A stretch of DNA of 9,089 nt from Acholeplasmataceae bacterium (GTDB taxonomy: Bacteria > Bacillota_I > Bacilli_A > Acholeplasmatales > Acholeplasmataceae): positions 1 to 9,089 of the forward strand of contig DOYO01000083.1 of NCBI GenBank assembly GCA_003518475.1. The letters run 5' to 3'. Position 1 is the first letter of the stretch. The number at the start of each line of letters is the position of its first letter. Below the pieces are notes generated by a model that did no database searches, had not been told where the DNA came from, and saw only the letters and a list, made by a program, of their open reading frames with translations. Made by a program: the position numbers and the translations under genes. Of the stretch, positions 1 to 5,747 are shown piece after piece.

Positions 1-1161
1 AACACTCCAGGAACAAGCGCAGCTGGTTGGTTCAACATGTACTCCCATGAATGGGATGCATCACAATCTTATGCACTTAATGATTACACGCTCTATAATG
101 GTTTAATCTATAAGGCGGTTCTTGGTTATGGTTTAGATTCAGCTCCTGGAACAAACTCCAGCTGGAAACAGGTCGGAAGTATGTCATGGAGTTCAACAGT
201 TATCTACACAACTAACGACCATGTGGTTCACAATGGAATTCTCTACAAATCAACTGCTTCCTACAACCTAAACTTCACCCCTGGTGTAAGTTCAAATTGG
301 AAGAGAGTCGGATCTATAGAATGGAATTCTTTCACAAATTATGCAAAAAATTCAATTGTCACATATTTAGGAAATTCTTACAAAGCAAAATGGTATGCAA
401 GTGCCGGTTCATTACCTACAAGCGGTGGTGCATGGGAAGCTTATACCATCCCAACATTTGTTTCAGGAACTAACTACAGTGTTGGCGCAATCGTCCAATA
501 TAATGGCATGATCTTTTCTGCAGCCAATAAGACGAACGCTAAAAACAATGCTCCAGGATCTATGTACAACGCATGGAATCGTATTGATTCAACAGATTGG
601 CAATGGTATAACGTTTATGTTGTAACAGATTATGTTACTCATAATGGATTCATCTTTAAAATACAGAACCTAACCAATGCCCTTCTTAATGAACCAGGAA
701 CATCCTATAACGCATGGAACCGTGCAGATACTGATCAGTATCAGTCTTATAATGTGTATGCACTTAATGAAAATGTATTCTATAATGGTGATCTTTATGA
801 AGTTGTTGAAGTGACAAATGCAAGTTTAAATGCACCCGGAACATCATTCAACTCATGGAATCTGATTAATACATCTGAATGGACACCCAACAACGTGTAT
901 CTCTTGAATGATTATGTATTTTATAATGATTTTGCATTTAAAGTAGTCAATACAACCAATGCAAATAACAATGTAATACCAGGCTCTGCAAATGATGCAT
1001 GGAATCGTGTAGGTACGCTTTATTATCAAGCGTTCAATACATATACGACTGGTGATATCGCAATTTATGAAAATACAGCTTATCAAGCCATCGCGACGTC
1101 AACAAACGTATTACCCGGTGAATCTGGTTCAGAATCATACTGGGTTCTCTATACAAACTAA
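1..1161 (+). CDS. Secreted-type repeat protein with CBM5/12-like carbohydrate-binding repeats (5' end missing)
   Basis: The open frame is already running at base 1 and its first codons (NTPGTSAAGW) match the end of a repeat, so the ATG at 37 is internal and the gene begins upstream. The visible 386 residues are a fragment of one repeat plus eight full ones, each with the pattern W-x5-Y-x2-N/G-D-x-V-x-Y/H-N-G-x2-Y/F-K, then PG, then W-x-R-V-G. This resembles the small aromatic-rich chitin/cellulose-binding modules of the CBM5/12 (ChtBD3) type, which are extracellular and bind polysaccharide through exposed Trp/Tyr; that assignment is by pattern only. No sortase motif, membrane anchor or catalytic domain is visible, and the protein stops right after repeat 8. 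Any signal peptide or enzyme domain would lie outside the window. A phage tail or adhesin origin of the repeats cannot be excluded. Confidence 0.75.
   Translation, partial: NTPGTSAAGWFNMYSHEWDASQSYALNDYTLYNGLIYKAVLGYGLDSAPGTNSSWKQVGSMSWSSTVIYTTNDHVVHNGILYKSTASYNLNFTPGVSSNWKRVGSIEWNSFTNYAKNSIVTYLGNSYKAKWYASAGSLPTSGGAWEAYTIPTFVSGTNYSVGAIVQYNGMIFSAANKTNAKNNAPGSMYNAWNRIDSTDWQWYNVYVVTDYVTHNGFIFKIQNLTNALLNEPGTSYNAWNRADTDQYQSYNVYALNENVFYNGDLYEVVEVTNASLNAPGTSFNSWNLINTSEWTPNNVYLLNDYVFYNDFAFKVVNTTNANNNVIPGSANDAWNRVGTLYYQAFNTYTTGDIAIYENTAYQAIATSTNVLPGESGSESYWVLYTN
49..1158 (+). repeat. Eight tandem protein repeats of 45-48 residues
   Basis: Counting from the internal ATG at 37, the repeat-opening aromatic residues fall at W6, W51, W96, about F141, W188, Y235, W282 and Y330, giving steps of 45, 45, 45, 47, 47, 47 and 48. 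Repeats 1-2 end in W-K-x-V-G-S. Repeats 4-7 form a second class with a TNA insert before PG and a Y/F-N-x-W-N ending. Repeat 3 and the last repeat are the most divergent. The repeats differ clearly at DNA level, so they are old or under diversifying change rather than recent copies. Confidence 0.85.
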
Positions 1162-1176
1162 AAATTAGATAAAAAA

Positions 1177-1217
1177 ATGAAAATATGATGAAAACACTAA
1201 CTTTTCATCATTTTCAT
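1177..1217 (+). terminator. AT-rich hairpin after the repeat gene (weak terminator or operator)
   Basis: ATGATGAAAA (1185-1194) pairs perfectly with TTTTCATCAT (1202-1211) around a 7-base loop. The stem extends with ATGAAA (1177-1182) to TTTCAT (1212-1217) after a 2-base bulge. It lies just past the stop codon of the repeat gene, as a terminator would, but is nearly GC-free and lacks a separate T-run. Its 3' arm runs into the extended -10 at 1217, so a regulator-binding site is an alternative. Confidence 0.4.
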
Positions 1218-1225
1218 GATATAAT
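1217..1225 (+). promoter_or_regulatory. Extended -10 promoter for the signal peptidase cluster
   Basis: TG-A-TATAAT is a perfect extended -10 (TG at 1217-1218, hexamer 1220-1225). At 17 bases upstream (1197-1202, CTAACT) there is no good -35, which extended -10 promoters can do without. It lies about 40 bases before the GTG start at 1264 and is the only good promoter seen before the four-gene run to 3710. Confidence 0.6.
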
Positions 1226-1263
1226 TTGCTCGATATTACAATGCAGAATATGGGGTAAAAAAA

Positions 1264-1824
1264 GTGGCTAATAAGGTACAAAATCAATCTTTATTTAAAC
1301 AAATTGGGTCAATATTTTTCTATATCATTTCAGGAATATTGGTTCTATATATTATCACGGAAGCATTTATGCCTTCGATGACCATCAAGGTTTTTCAATT
1401 TAAACCGTATGTTGTCATTACTGAAAGCATGGAGCCTGTCTTGAATGTAAATGATATGATTATCGTTTATAATCCCAACGTCGACAAATTAGAAGTTGAA
1501 GACATCATCACTTTTGAAGCTGATATTGATTATAATGGGACGAAGGAAATTGTTACCCATTATATTTATTCCATCACCGATGACGGCGAAGGAAATCTGA
1601 CGTTCAGAACCATCCGAGAAGGTGGCACTGTTCCGGATACCTGGATTCTATCTGAAGATGATGTGATTGGAGTTTATGGATTTAAAATTTCACAACTTGG
1701 TGTATTTATCAATTTCGTCAAGAGCCCATTTGGGATTGCTGCCATCTTGGTTAACATCGGTGTGATTGTTGCAATTGTAGTTTTAGTTAAGTCTGATAAG
1801 AAGAAAACAGAGACTAAGAAGTAG
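1264..1824 (+). CDS. Signal peptidase I, Sec11/SipW (Ser-His) type, copy 1
   Basis: This membrane endopeptidase should cut signal peptides from exported proteins on the outer face of the membrane. The 186 residues run: short cytoplasmic tail, membrane segment about 14-33, then the S26 fold with catalytic Ser55 in ESMEP, the KLEVEDIITF strand (75-84), His99 in VTHYI, a candidate acid Asp125 (VPD) and the box SEDDVIGV (130-137), then a second membrane segment about 157-175 and a lysine-rich tail. Histidine where bacterial LepB has lysine marks the archaeal/eukaryotic-like class that includes Bacillus SipW. The start is GTG at 1264 behind a weak GGGG (1252-1255); no other start precedes the membrane segment. 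It heads a cluster with a related but apparently inactive protein and a second active-looking copy. Substrates are unknown; SipW-type enzymes often serve a few dedicated surface or matrix proteins. Confidence 0.88.
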   Translation: MANKVQNQSLFKQIGSIFFYIISGILVLYIITEAFMPSMTIKVFQFKPYVVITESMEPVLNVNDMIIVYNPNVDKLEVEDIITFEADIDYNGTKEIVTHYIYSITDDGEGNLTFRTIREGGTVPDTWILSEDDVIGVYGFKISQLGVFINFVKSPFGIAAILVNIGVIVAIVVLVKSDKKKTETKK

Positions 1825-1835
1825 GATGTGTTAGA

Positions 1836-2447
1836 TTGACAGAATATTTATCAACGGATGAGTTGCTTAACCTGATTAAAAAACAATCAGAAATTCCTAC
1901 GTACAACTTTAAAAAAAAAGTAAAATTTAAGATTAATCGCAAACATATATTCTGGTTCGCAGTTATTTTGTCTATAATTCATATTTTAAGCCAATCCATT
2001 ACGTTTTTCTCTGAAAATAGAGGAATCAATACACTTGGGTATACAACAGTCTTGGCTGTACCGATGGATCAGGAACTTGATGATGAGCTTACAGCAACTG
2101 TAGCGCGTATCAAAAAACTTGATTTAGAGACTTTAGTGATTGGCGATAAAGTCATCATTTATGGCAAATATGGTTCTGATTTCTACTGGATTGAAGAAGT
2201 CATCGCCATTGATTTAGAACAAAATGAAATCACAACTACATTTGATGGGCTTTTAGCAAACACCGTATCGATTGATGAAATTGAAGGTGTTTATATTGAA
2301 GATGCTAATTTTCTACAGCTTTTATCTTATATTTCGACAAATACACGAGGTTATATCATTTTGATTTTGACTTATGCGCTTGTCCTATCTGCGGTTTACT
2401 TTCTATATGTGAATAAAAAGCCAAAAAATAAACCTTTGACATCATAG
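1836..2447 (+). CDS. Membrane protein resembling a catalytically dead signal peptidase
   Basis: No family is certain. The 203 residues have a basic 35-residue cytoplasmic tail, membrane segment about 38-58, an outer domain of about 110 residues, membrane segment about 171-192 and a short lysine-rich end: the same layout as both neighbours. By eye the outer domain lines up with them. VPMDQ (75-79) sits where they have SMEP, LVIGDKVIIY (100-109) matches KLEVGDAISF, WIEEVIAI (118-125) sits at VTHYIYSI, and VSIDEIEGVYI (144-154) matches LSEDDVIGVYG. The nucleophile position would be Pro76 and the base position Glu120, and the segment holding the neighbours' candidate Asp is shorter. This is inference from a manual alignment. 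The start is TTG at 1836 behind AGGATG, 11 bases after the previous stop; the ATG at 1825 meets a stop after two codons. Likely a non-proteolytic partner or scaffold. Confidence 0.7.
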   Translation: MTEYLSTDELLNLIKKQSEIPTYNFKKKVKFKINRKHIFWFAVILSIIHILSQSITFFSENRGINTLGYTTVLAVPMDQELDDELTATVARIKKLDLETLVIGDKVIIYGKYGSDFYWIEEVIAIDLEQNEITTTFDGLLANTVSIDEIEGVYIEDANFLQLLSYISTNTRGYIILILTYALVLSAVYFLYVNKKPKNKPLTS

Positions 2448-2457
2448 GGTTTATTTT
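2425..2457 (+). terminator. Weak hairpin over the end of the middle membrane gene (possible attenuator)
   Basis: AAAATAAACC (2425-2434) pairs with GGTTTATTTT (2448-2457) around a 13-base loop that contains the stop codon (2445-2447). Only two G-C pairs support it and the T-tract is interrupted, so it would at most reduce read-through into the next signal peptidase gene. Confidence 0.3.
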
Positions 2458-2479
2458 ATTAAATATCGGAAGGTGTAAA

Positions 2480-3055
2480 ATGAGAGACAAAGTTTGGCAT
2501 GTCATTAAGAATATCATCTTTTATTTACTCGTCATCCTACTCGGCGGTTATATTTTAGTCGAGGCGTTTTTGCCATCTCAAACGATGAATATATTCAGAT
2601 TTAAGAGTTTCGTGGTTGTATCTGCCAGCATGGAGCCTGATATCAACGTCAATGACCTGGTCATCATCGTGAAAGTGGATCCTGAAAAGCTGGAGGTAGG
2701 AGACGCAATCAGCTTTTATACGTACCTACCAACCAATCAAGTCGATGATGAAGGAGATACGATTTATCTGAGAAGCGTTGTCACCCATTATTTAAGAGAC
2801 ATCCAATCTTCTGGAGATTCCTTGATATATAAAACACAAGGAGCGATTGCAGATCCTTTAGATTATGATGAATGGAATGATATCAACGGAGATCCTGTAG
2901 AAATTACTGAATCTGATATCATTGGCAAGGTAGCTCTCGTGATTCCGTTTATCGGAATCATCATGAAAATATTTTATAATCCGATTTTATTGCTATTGAT
3001 TGCTATTAATATATTGATTGTTATCGTTATCATCAAAGTCATAAAGAAGAAGTAG
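2480..3055 (+). CDS. Signal peptidase I, Sec11/SipW (Ser-His) type, copy 2
   Basis: This is a second export-signal endopeptidase of the Ser-His class, 191 residues. Order: membrane segment about 11-28, Ser50 in SASMEP, KLEVGDAISF (70-79), His103 in VVTHYL, an Asp-rich stretch (Asp125, Asp128, Asp130) that should supply the acid, ESDIIGKV (144-151), then a long hydrophobic end about 152-187 that may hold one or two membrane passes, and a lysine-rich tail. It is a clear paralogue of copy 1: both share an EAF-x-PS-x-T stretch after the first membrane segment and the V/I-x-S/E-SMEP-x3-NVND motif. The insert between the Ser and His motifs (DDEGDTIYL) is longer here, which may alter substrate choice. 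The start ATG has a good SD (GGAAGGTG, 2468-2475). The gene follows the pseudoenzyme-like gene by 32 bases and abuts ung. Confidence 0.88.
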   Translation: MRDKVWHVIKNIIFYLLVILLGGYILVEAFLPSQTMNIFRFKSFVVVSASMEPDINVNDLVIIVKVDPEKLEVGDAISFYTYLPTNQVDDEGDTIYLRSVVTHYLRDIQSSGDSLIYKTQGAIADPLDYDEWNDINGDPVEITESDIIGKVALVIPFIGIIMKIFYNPILLLLIAINILIVIVIIKVIKKK

Positions 3056-3062
3056 GTTGAAG

Positions 3063-3710
3063 ATGAACTGGAATGATTTCGTTGCTGAAGAACTGAAAAA
3101 ACCGTATTTCATCAAGCTTGTCGAGTTCTTGAAAGCGGAAGATCAAGTAAAGACGATATTACCACCAAAGGATAAGAGATTATCCTGTTTTAAGTTAACT
3201 CCTTTTGATGAAGTGAAGGTTGTGATCATCGGCCAAGATCCTTATCATGATTTTCATCAAGCGCATGGACTGGCATTCAGTGTGGAATCTGGAAGTTTTC
3301 CTCCATCCTTGCGAAACATTTTTAAAGAACTCGTCGATGATTTGGGAGTTCCTTTTCCTAAGACCGGTGATTTGACGAAGTGGGCAAAACAAGGAGTCCT
3401 ATTATTAAATACAGTACTTACTGTAGAGGTTCACGAACCGTTAAGCCATAAGGACAAGGGATGGGAAATATTCACACTTGAAGCAGTCAAGAGATTGAGC
3501 GATCAAAATAAACCGATGATTTTCATTCTTTGGGGAGCACATGCGCAAAAGTTCAAGATGTATATATCTAATTATAAGCATCTGGTCTTAACATCCGTTC
3601 ACCCTTCTCCGCTATCAGCTTCCCGTGGTTTCTTCGGTTCAAAACCATTTTCTAAAACCAATCAATATTTAATTCAAAATAAGCTTGAACCGATTGATTG
3701 GTCTTTATAA
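3063..3710 (+). CDS. ung: Uracil-DNA glycosylase, family 1
   Basis: It removes uracil from DNA (from cytosine deamination or dUTP incorporation), starting base-excision repair in the cytoplasm. Numbered from the ATG at 3063 (215 residues), the family 1 marks are the water-activating motif GQDPYH (57-62, Asp59 catalytic), QAHGLAFSV behind it, LLLNTVLTVE, and the leucine/minor-groove loop HPSPLSASRGFF (His180). Length fits the family (about 215-230). After GQDPYH the usual GPGQAHG reads DFHQAHG, a mild variation. The frame also opens at TTG 3057, one base after the previous stop. I prefer ATG 3063 because AGGT (3054-3057) then sits at SD distance; the difference is two residues. It is co-transcribed with the signal peptidases by position only. 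Its pathway partner dUTPase lies at the right end of the window. Confidence 0.96.
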   Translation: MNWNDFVAEELKKPYFIKLVEFLKAEDQVKTILPPKDKRLSCFKLTPFDEVKVVIIGQDPYHDFHQAHGLAFSVESGSFPPSLRNIFKELVDDLGVPFPKTGDLTKWAKQGVLLLNTVLTVEVHEPLSHKDKGWEIFTLEAVKRLSDQNKPMIFILWGAHAQKFKMYISNYKHLVLTSVHPSPLSASRGFFGSKPFSKTNQYLIQNKLEPIDWSL

Positions 3711-3735
3711 AAAGACATCAGTTCAATCGTTTTTG
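3685..3735 (+). terminator. Compound hairpin terminator over the ung stop codon
   Basis: GTCTTT (3701-3706) and AAAGAC (3711-3716) form a perfect stem with an ATAA loop. TGAT (3695-3698) pairs with ATCA (3717-3720) and TTGAAC (3685-3690) with GTTCAA (3721-3726), separated by small bulges. TCG and a run of five T's (3730-3734) follow. The ung stop codon lies in the apical loop, so translating ribosomes would disrupt the fold until release. Confidence 0.5.
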
Positions 3736-3766
3736 CATTTTTTAAACACATATTCTTTGAATCATG

Positions 3767-3772
3767 TATAAT
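3767..3772 (+). promoter_or_regulatory. -10 box of the folT promoter
   Basis: TATAAT at 3767-3772 places transcription start near 3778-3780, exactly where the 5' arm of the riboswitch P1 helix begins. The -35 is poor (TTAAAC at 3742-3747 with a 19-base spacer is the best seen). The match between predicted start and aptamer edge is the main support. Confidence 0.6.
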
Positions 3773-3777
3773 GATAA

Positions 3778-3871
3778 TTACAGAGTAACTAGAAAGCGTT
3801 AAGTGTCTAATCATGGGATGTCGGATTAGAACGAACACGAAAGTGGCGGTTTTCTAGTGCGTCCGCTGTAA
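3778..3871 (+). promoter_or_regulatory. Tetrahydrofolate (THF) riboswitch aptamer, folT leader
   Basis: This RNA binds reduced folate and should turn folT off when folate is plentiful. Conserved segments of the class are present in order: AGAGTA (3782-3787), GCGTTAAGTG (3796-3805), GGGATGTC (3815-3822), ACGAA (3831-3835), GGCGG (3845-3849) and TGCGTCCGCT (3858-3867; the usual form is GCATCCGCT). The helices can be drawn: P1 TTACAG 3778-3783 with CTGTAA 3866-3871; P2 ACTAGAAA 3788-3795 with TTTCTAGT 3851-3858; P3 TCTAATC 3806-3812 with GATTAGA 3824-3830; and a short stem CAC/GTG capped by a GAAA tetraloop (3836-3845). The gene downstream is a folate-type ECF transporter subunit, the commonest target of this class. 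Confidence 0.95.
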
Positions 3872-3908
3872 GCAATTATAGTGGGCCTCAAAACAAGGAG
3901 GCTTTTTT
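3862..3908 (+). promoter_or_regulatory. THF riboswitch expression platform: SD-hiding hairpin with T-run
   Basis: GCCTC (3885-3889) pairs with GAGGC (3898-3902), extendable by two G-T pairs using G3883 and G3884. It buries most of the folT Shine-Dalgarno AAGGAGG (3895-3901), and TTTTTT (3903-3908) follows directly before the ATG at 3910. The hairpin can therefore block ribosome binding and also looks like a minimal intrinsic terminator. A competing hairpin can form between 3863-3871 and 3876-3884 (CCGCTGTAA against TTATAGTGG, GCAA loop). It would break P1 and use the two G's that extend the sequestor. Predicted logic: folate bound, P1 forms and SD is hidden; no folate, competing hairpin forms and SD is freer. 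Confidence 0.7.
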
Positions 3909-3909
3909 C

Positions 3910-4437
3910 ATGAACAGAAGTAACCAGATTCAAAAGCTTGTGCTTGCTGCATCATTAGCTGCAGTATCCGTTGTCATCGATATTTTTTTCAAGTATGCTT
4001 TGAATATTCAAAATTTTGGTTTGCCTTTCTATGCGGTTCCGATTATTTTGGGAAGCATCATCTTAGGTCCTGTCTATGGAATGGCGATGGCATTTGTAGG
4101 CGATGCCATCGGCGTGGTCGTTTCCAATCAAGGATATCTTCCAATGTTTGTCTTGGCACCGATTGTCTGGGGTGTTTTACCTGGTTTATTCCTGCATAAA
4201 AAATATGCAACAAATAAACTGGCATATGTGATTCCATTCACATACATCATAGCGTCCCTTTCCAACACGCTTGCCCTTTTTATTCATTTTGGAATAGAGA
4301 CAACCATGGCTTTATTGATATTACGCATGGCGCTTATACCATTTAATTCGATTGTCATGTTCTTTGTTGTGAGGGATTTATATCACAAATTATTGCCATT
4401 TCATGAGCAATATACGCTTTCTGCTCAAAAATCTTAA
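3910..4437 (+). CDS. folT: ECF transporter S component, folate-specific
   Basis: This is the membrane subunit that captures folate outside the cell and works with a shared energy-coupling module (EcfA, EcfA' and EcfT, not in this window) to import it. The 175 residues are mostly hydrophobic with about six membrane segments (roughly 8-28, 38-54, 56-72, 77-95, 104-126, 132-155). The N-terminal helix has the KLVLAASLAAVSVV pattern where S components dock on EcfT. The LPFYAVPIILGSIILGPVYG and GDAIG-x6-GYLPMFVLAP stretches are typical of the FolT branch. Sequence alone would give 'S component'; the THF riboswitch just upstream fixes the substrate as folate. The start ATG has the SD AAGGAGG eight bases away, inside the riboswitch hairpin. 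It is monocistronic, with a strong terminator 12 bases after the stop. Confidence 0.93.
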   Translation: MNRSNQIQKLVLAASLAAVSVVIDIFFKYALNIQNFGLPFYAVPIILGSIILGPVYGMAMAFVGDAIGVVVSNQGYLPMFVLAPIVWGVLPGLFLHKKYATNKLAYVIPFTYIIASLSNTLALFIHFGIETTMALLILRMALIPFNSIVMFFVVRDLYHKLLPFHEQYTLSAQKS

Positions 4438-4449
4438 GTTAGATTTGAG

Positions 4450-4477
4450 AAGTACATCACACGATGTACTTTTTTTA
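4450..4477 (+). terminator. Intrinsic terminator of folT
   Basis: AAGTACATC (4450-4458) pairs with GATGTACTT (4463-4471) around an ACAC loop, followed by an uninterrupted T-run ending at 4476. It lies 12 bases after the folT stop and has the classic form of a Rho-independent terminator. Confidence 0.9.
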
Positions 4478-4546
4478 TACTATTTTTAATTGAAAGCCCC
4501 TGAATTATAATGTTTATCAACAATTCTTTTTTGAAGATGCTATCAT

Positions 4547-4575
4547 TTGCATTCTATATGTTCATCATATATAAT
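4547..4575 (+). promoter_or_regulatory. Promoter of the lipoprotein gene
   Basis: TATAAT (4570-4575) lies 17 bases after TTGCAT (4547-4552), a 3/6 match to the -35 consensus. This puts the transcript start near 4582 and gives a leader of about 34 bases carrying the SD AAGGAGG. A weaker overlapping option is TTGAAG (4531-4536) with TATATG (4555-4560). Between the folT terminator and this promoter (4478-4546) nothing else is recognisable. Confidence 0.6.
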
Positions 4576-4615
4576 CAATGCGTTAAAAATCTACCTAAGG
4601 AGGAATTGAATAGAT

Positions 4616-5656
4616 ATGAAAAAGATTTTAACAACTTTAGTTTTATTGATTAGTTTAGTAGTTTTAGTTGCTTGCACAAGCAATGAAGATACAGGGTATA
4701 CGGGAACTTATGTTGGCTATTCCTGGAAGGGTGAAAACAATGGTGTTCTCTTTGATGATGCGACAGAATATGTCATCACAACCCTGACTTTAGATAAAGA
4801 TGGCGTCATTTTAGATGCTGATGTGGATTTTAAGATATTGAAAGATGGTGTTTGGTCAAGTAGACTGAACGGTAATACTGCCGTAGCCATTGATTACAGC
4901 GTTACACCTACTGCTGCAGTGTTAGGTACCACGCCATCAAATGGAACATCCATGTTTACAATCACAGGAAGCAATATGATGAGTTTCTATGCAGTCGGAG
5001 TGAATTCAGATGGTATTGTTGCTTTAACATTTGTTGATCCAATGACAAGATACCGTTTTGAAGTCAAACTTGACAGTACGTTTGATTATACACAACCTGT
5101 TTCCACATTGACTATCGGAAGTGGTTTGCTGGTTCCAACAACTCAAACAGCGGGTGGTGCGTTAACTAAACCTGCTTCATGGGATAGTTTAGCTGCAAAG
5201 ACATTTTTTGATATTTCATATTACTCACACGTTGTGACTGATTCAGGTATTTTTGCTGGAGTAACAAAGGATTCTACAGTACAGTTGTTACTAGAGAAAC
5301 TAGGAATATCATTTGTCGATAACAAACCACAGGAACAAGTTGTATCATTTGGTTATTTTGGTCTTGGAGGATGGGCTGGGAACTATGCAGCAATTGCATC
5401 ATTTTTAATTGGCAAGAACGCTACTGGACTCCTGTCATTAGTTGATTGGACAAATCCAGATTACTTAGAATCCATCAACGATGACAATGAATTTGGCATT
5501 GATGTTCCTGCGGGATCTACAGTGACTGTTCAAGATTCATTTGATACGATTGCCGGGGCAACAGTAAGAATGTCCAGAGAATCCGAATCTTATCAAAAAG
5601 CATTGGTTGAAGCTGGAATTTTAACATTAGAAGACGTCATTATTGGACGTTTCTAA
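4616..5656 (+). CDS. Secreted lipoprotein of unknown function with a possible FMN-attachment motif
   Basis: The 346 residues begin with a textbook lipoprotein signal: KK, a hydrophobic core, and lipobox LVAC with Cys20 to be lipidated, so the mature protein sits on the outer face of the membrane. The rest is soluble, rich in Thr, Ser, Asp and Gly, with no further membrane segment. The start of the mature chain (TGTYVGYSW, 29-37) and LDKDGVILDADVDF (59-72) resemble beta strands of FMN_bind-type domains. The clearest hint is at the C-terminus: DTIAGAT (310-316) followed by an alanine-containing helix, close to the Dxx(S/T)GAT site where ApbE transferases attach FMN to the Thr (here Thr316). The S/T position is Ala313, so modification is uncertain. 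A substrate-binding or redox lipoprotein are both possible. AAGGAGG (4597-4603) precedes the ATG by 12 bases, and the gene has its own promoter and terminator. Confidence 0.8.
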   Translation: MKKILTTLVLLISLVVLVACTSNEDTGYTGTYVGYSWKGENNGVLFDDATEYVITTLTLDKDGVILDADVDFKILKDGVWSSRLNGNTAVAIDYSVTPTAAVLGTTPSNGTSMFTITGSNMMSFYAVGVNSDGIVALTFVDPMTRYRFEVKLDSTFDYTQPVSTLTIGSGLLVPTTQTAGGALTKPASWDSLAAKTFFDISYYSHVVTDSGIFAGVTKDSTVQLLLEKLGISFVDNKPQEQVVSFGYFGLGGWAGNYAAIASFLIGKNATGLLSLVDWTNPDYLESINDDNEFGIDVPAGSTVTVQDSFDTIAGATVRMSRESESYQKALVEAGILTLEDVIIGRF

Positions 5657-5687
5657 AAAAGCATTCAGTCTGAATAGTTTTAAAAAT

Positions 5688-5721
5688 AAACTGCAAGCTA
5701 GTATTGAACTTGCAGTTTTTT
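5688..5721 (+). terminator. Intrinsic terminator of the lipoprotein gene
   Basis: AAACTGCAAG (5688-5697) pairs perfectly with CTTGCAGTTT (5709-5718) around an 11-base loop and runs into six T's (5716-5721). It lies 31 bases after the stop codon and separates the lipoprotein from the trmFO operon. Confidence 0.88.
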
Positions 5722-5747
5722 CTATGAAGAAACAGCAATATATAAGG

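Noticed and set aside
37..39. ATG at 37 as the true start of the repeat gene
   Set aside because: The frame is open from base 1, the codons before 37 encode a repeat ending (PGTS...GW), there is no SD, and no signal peptide follows.
853..1086. Minus-strand open frame of 77 codons opposite the repeat gene
   Set aside because: Composition is Ile/Cys-rich, as expected from the reverse complement of the repeats, with no SD or promoter. It is a shadow of the + strand gene.
4506..4511. A perfect TATAAT between folT and the lipoprotein gene
   Set aside because: No -35 or TG extension at a workable distance (TTGAAA at 4490 is only 10 bases away). The TATAAT at 4570 is better placed.
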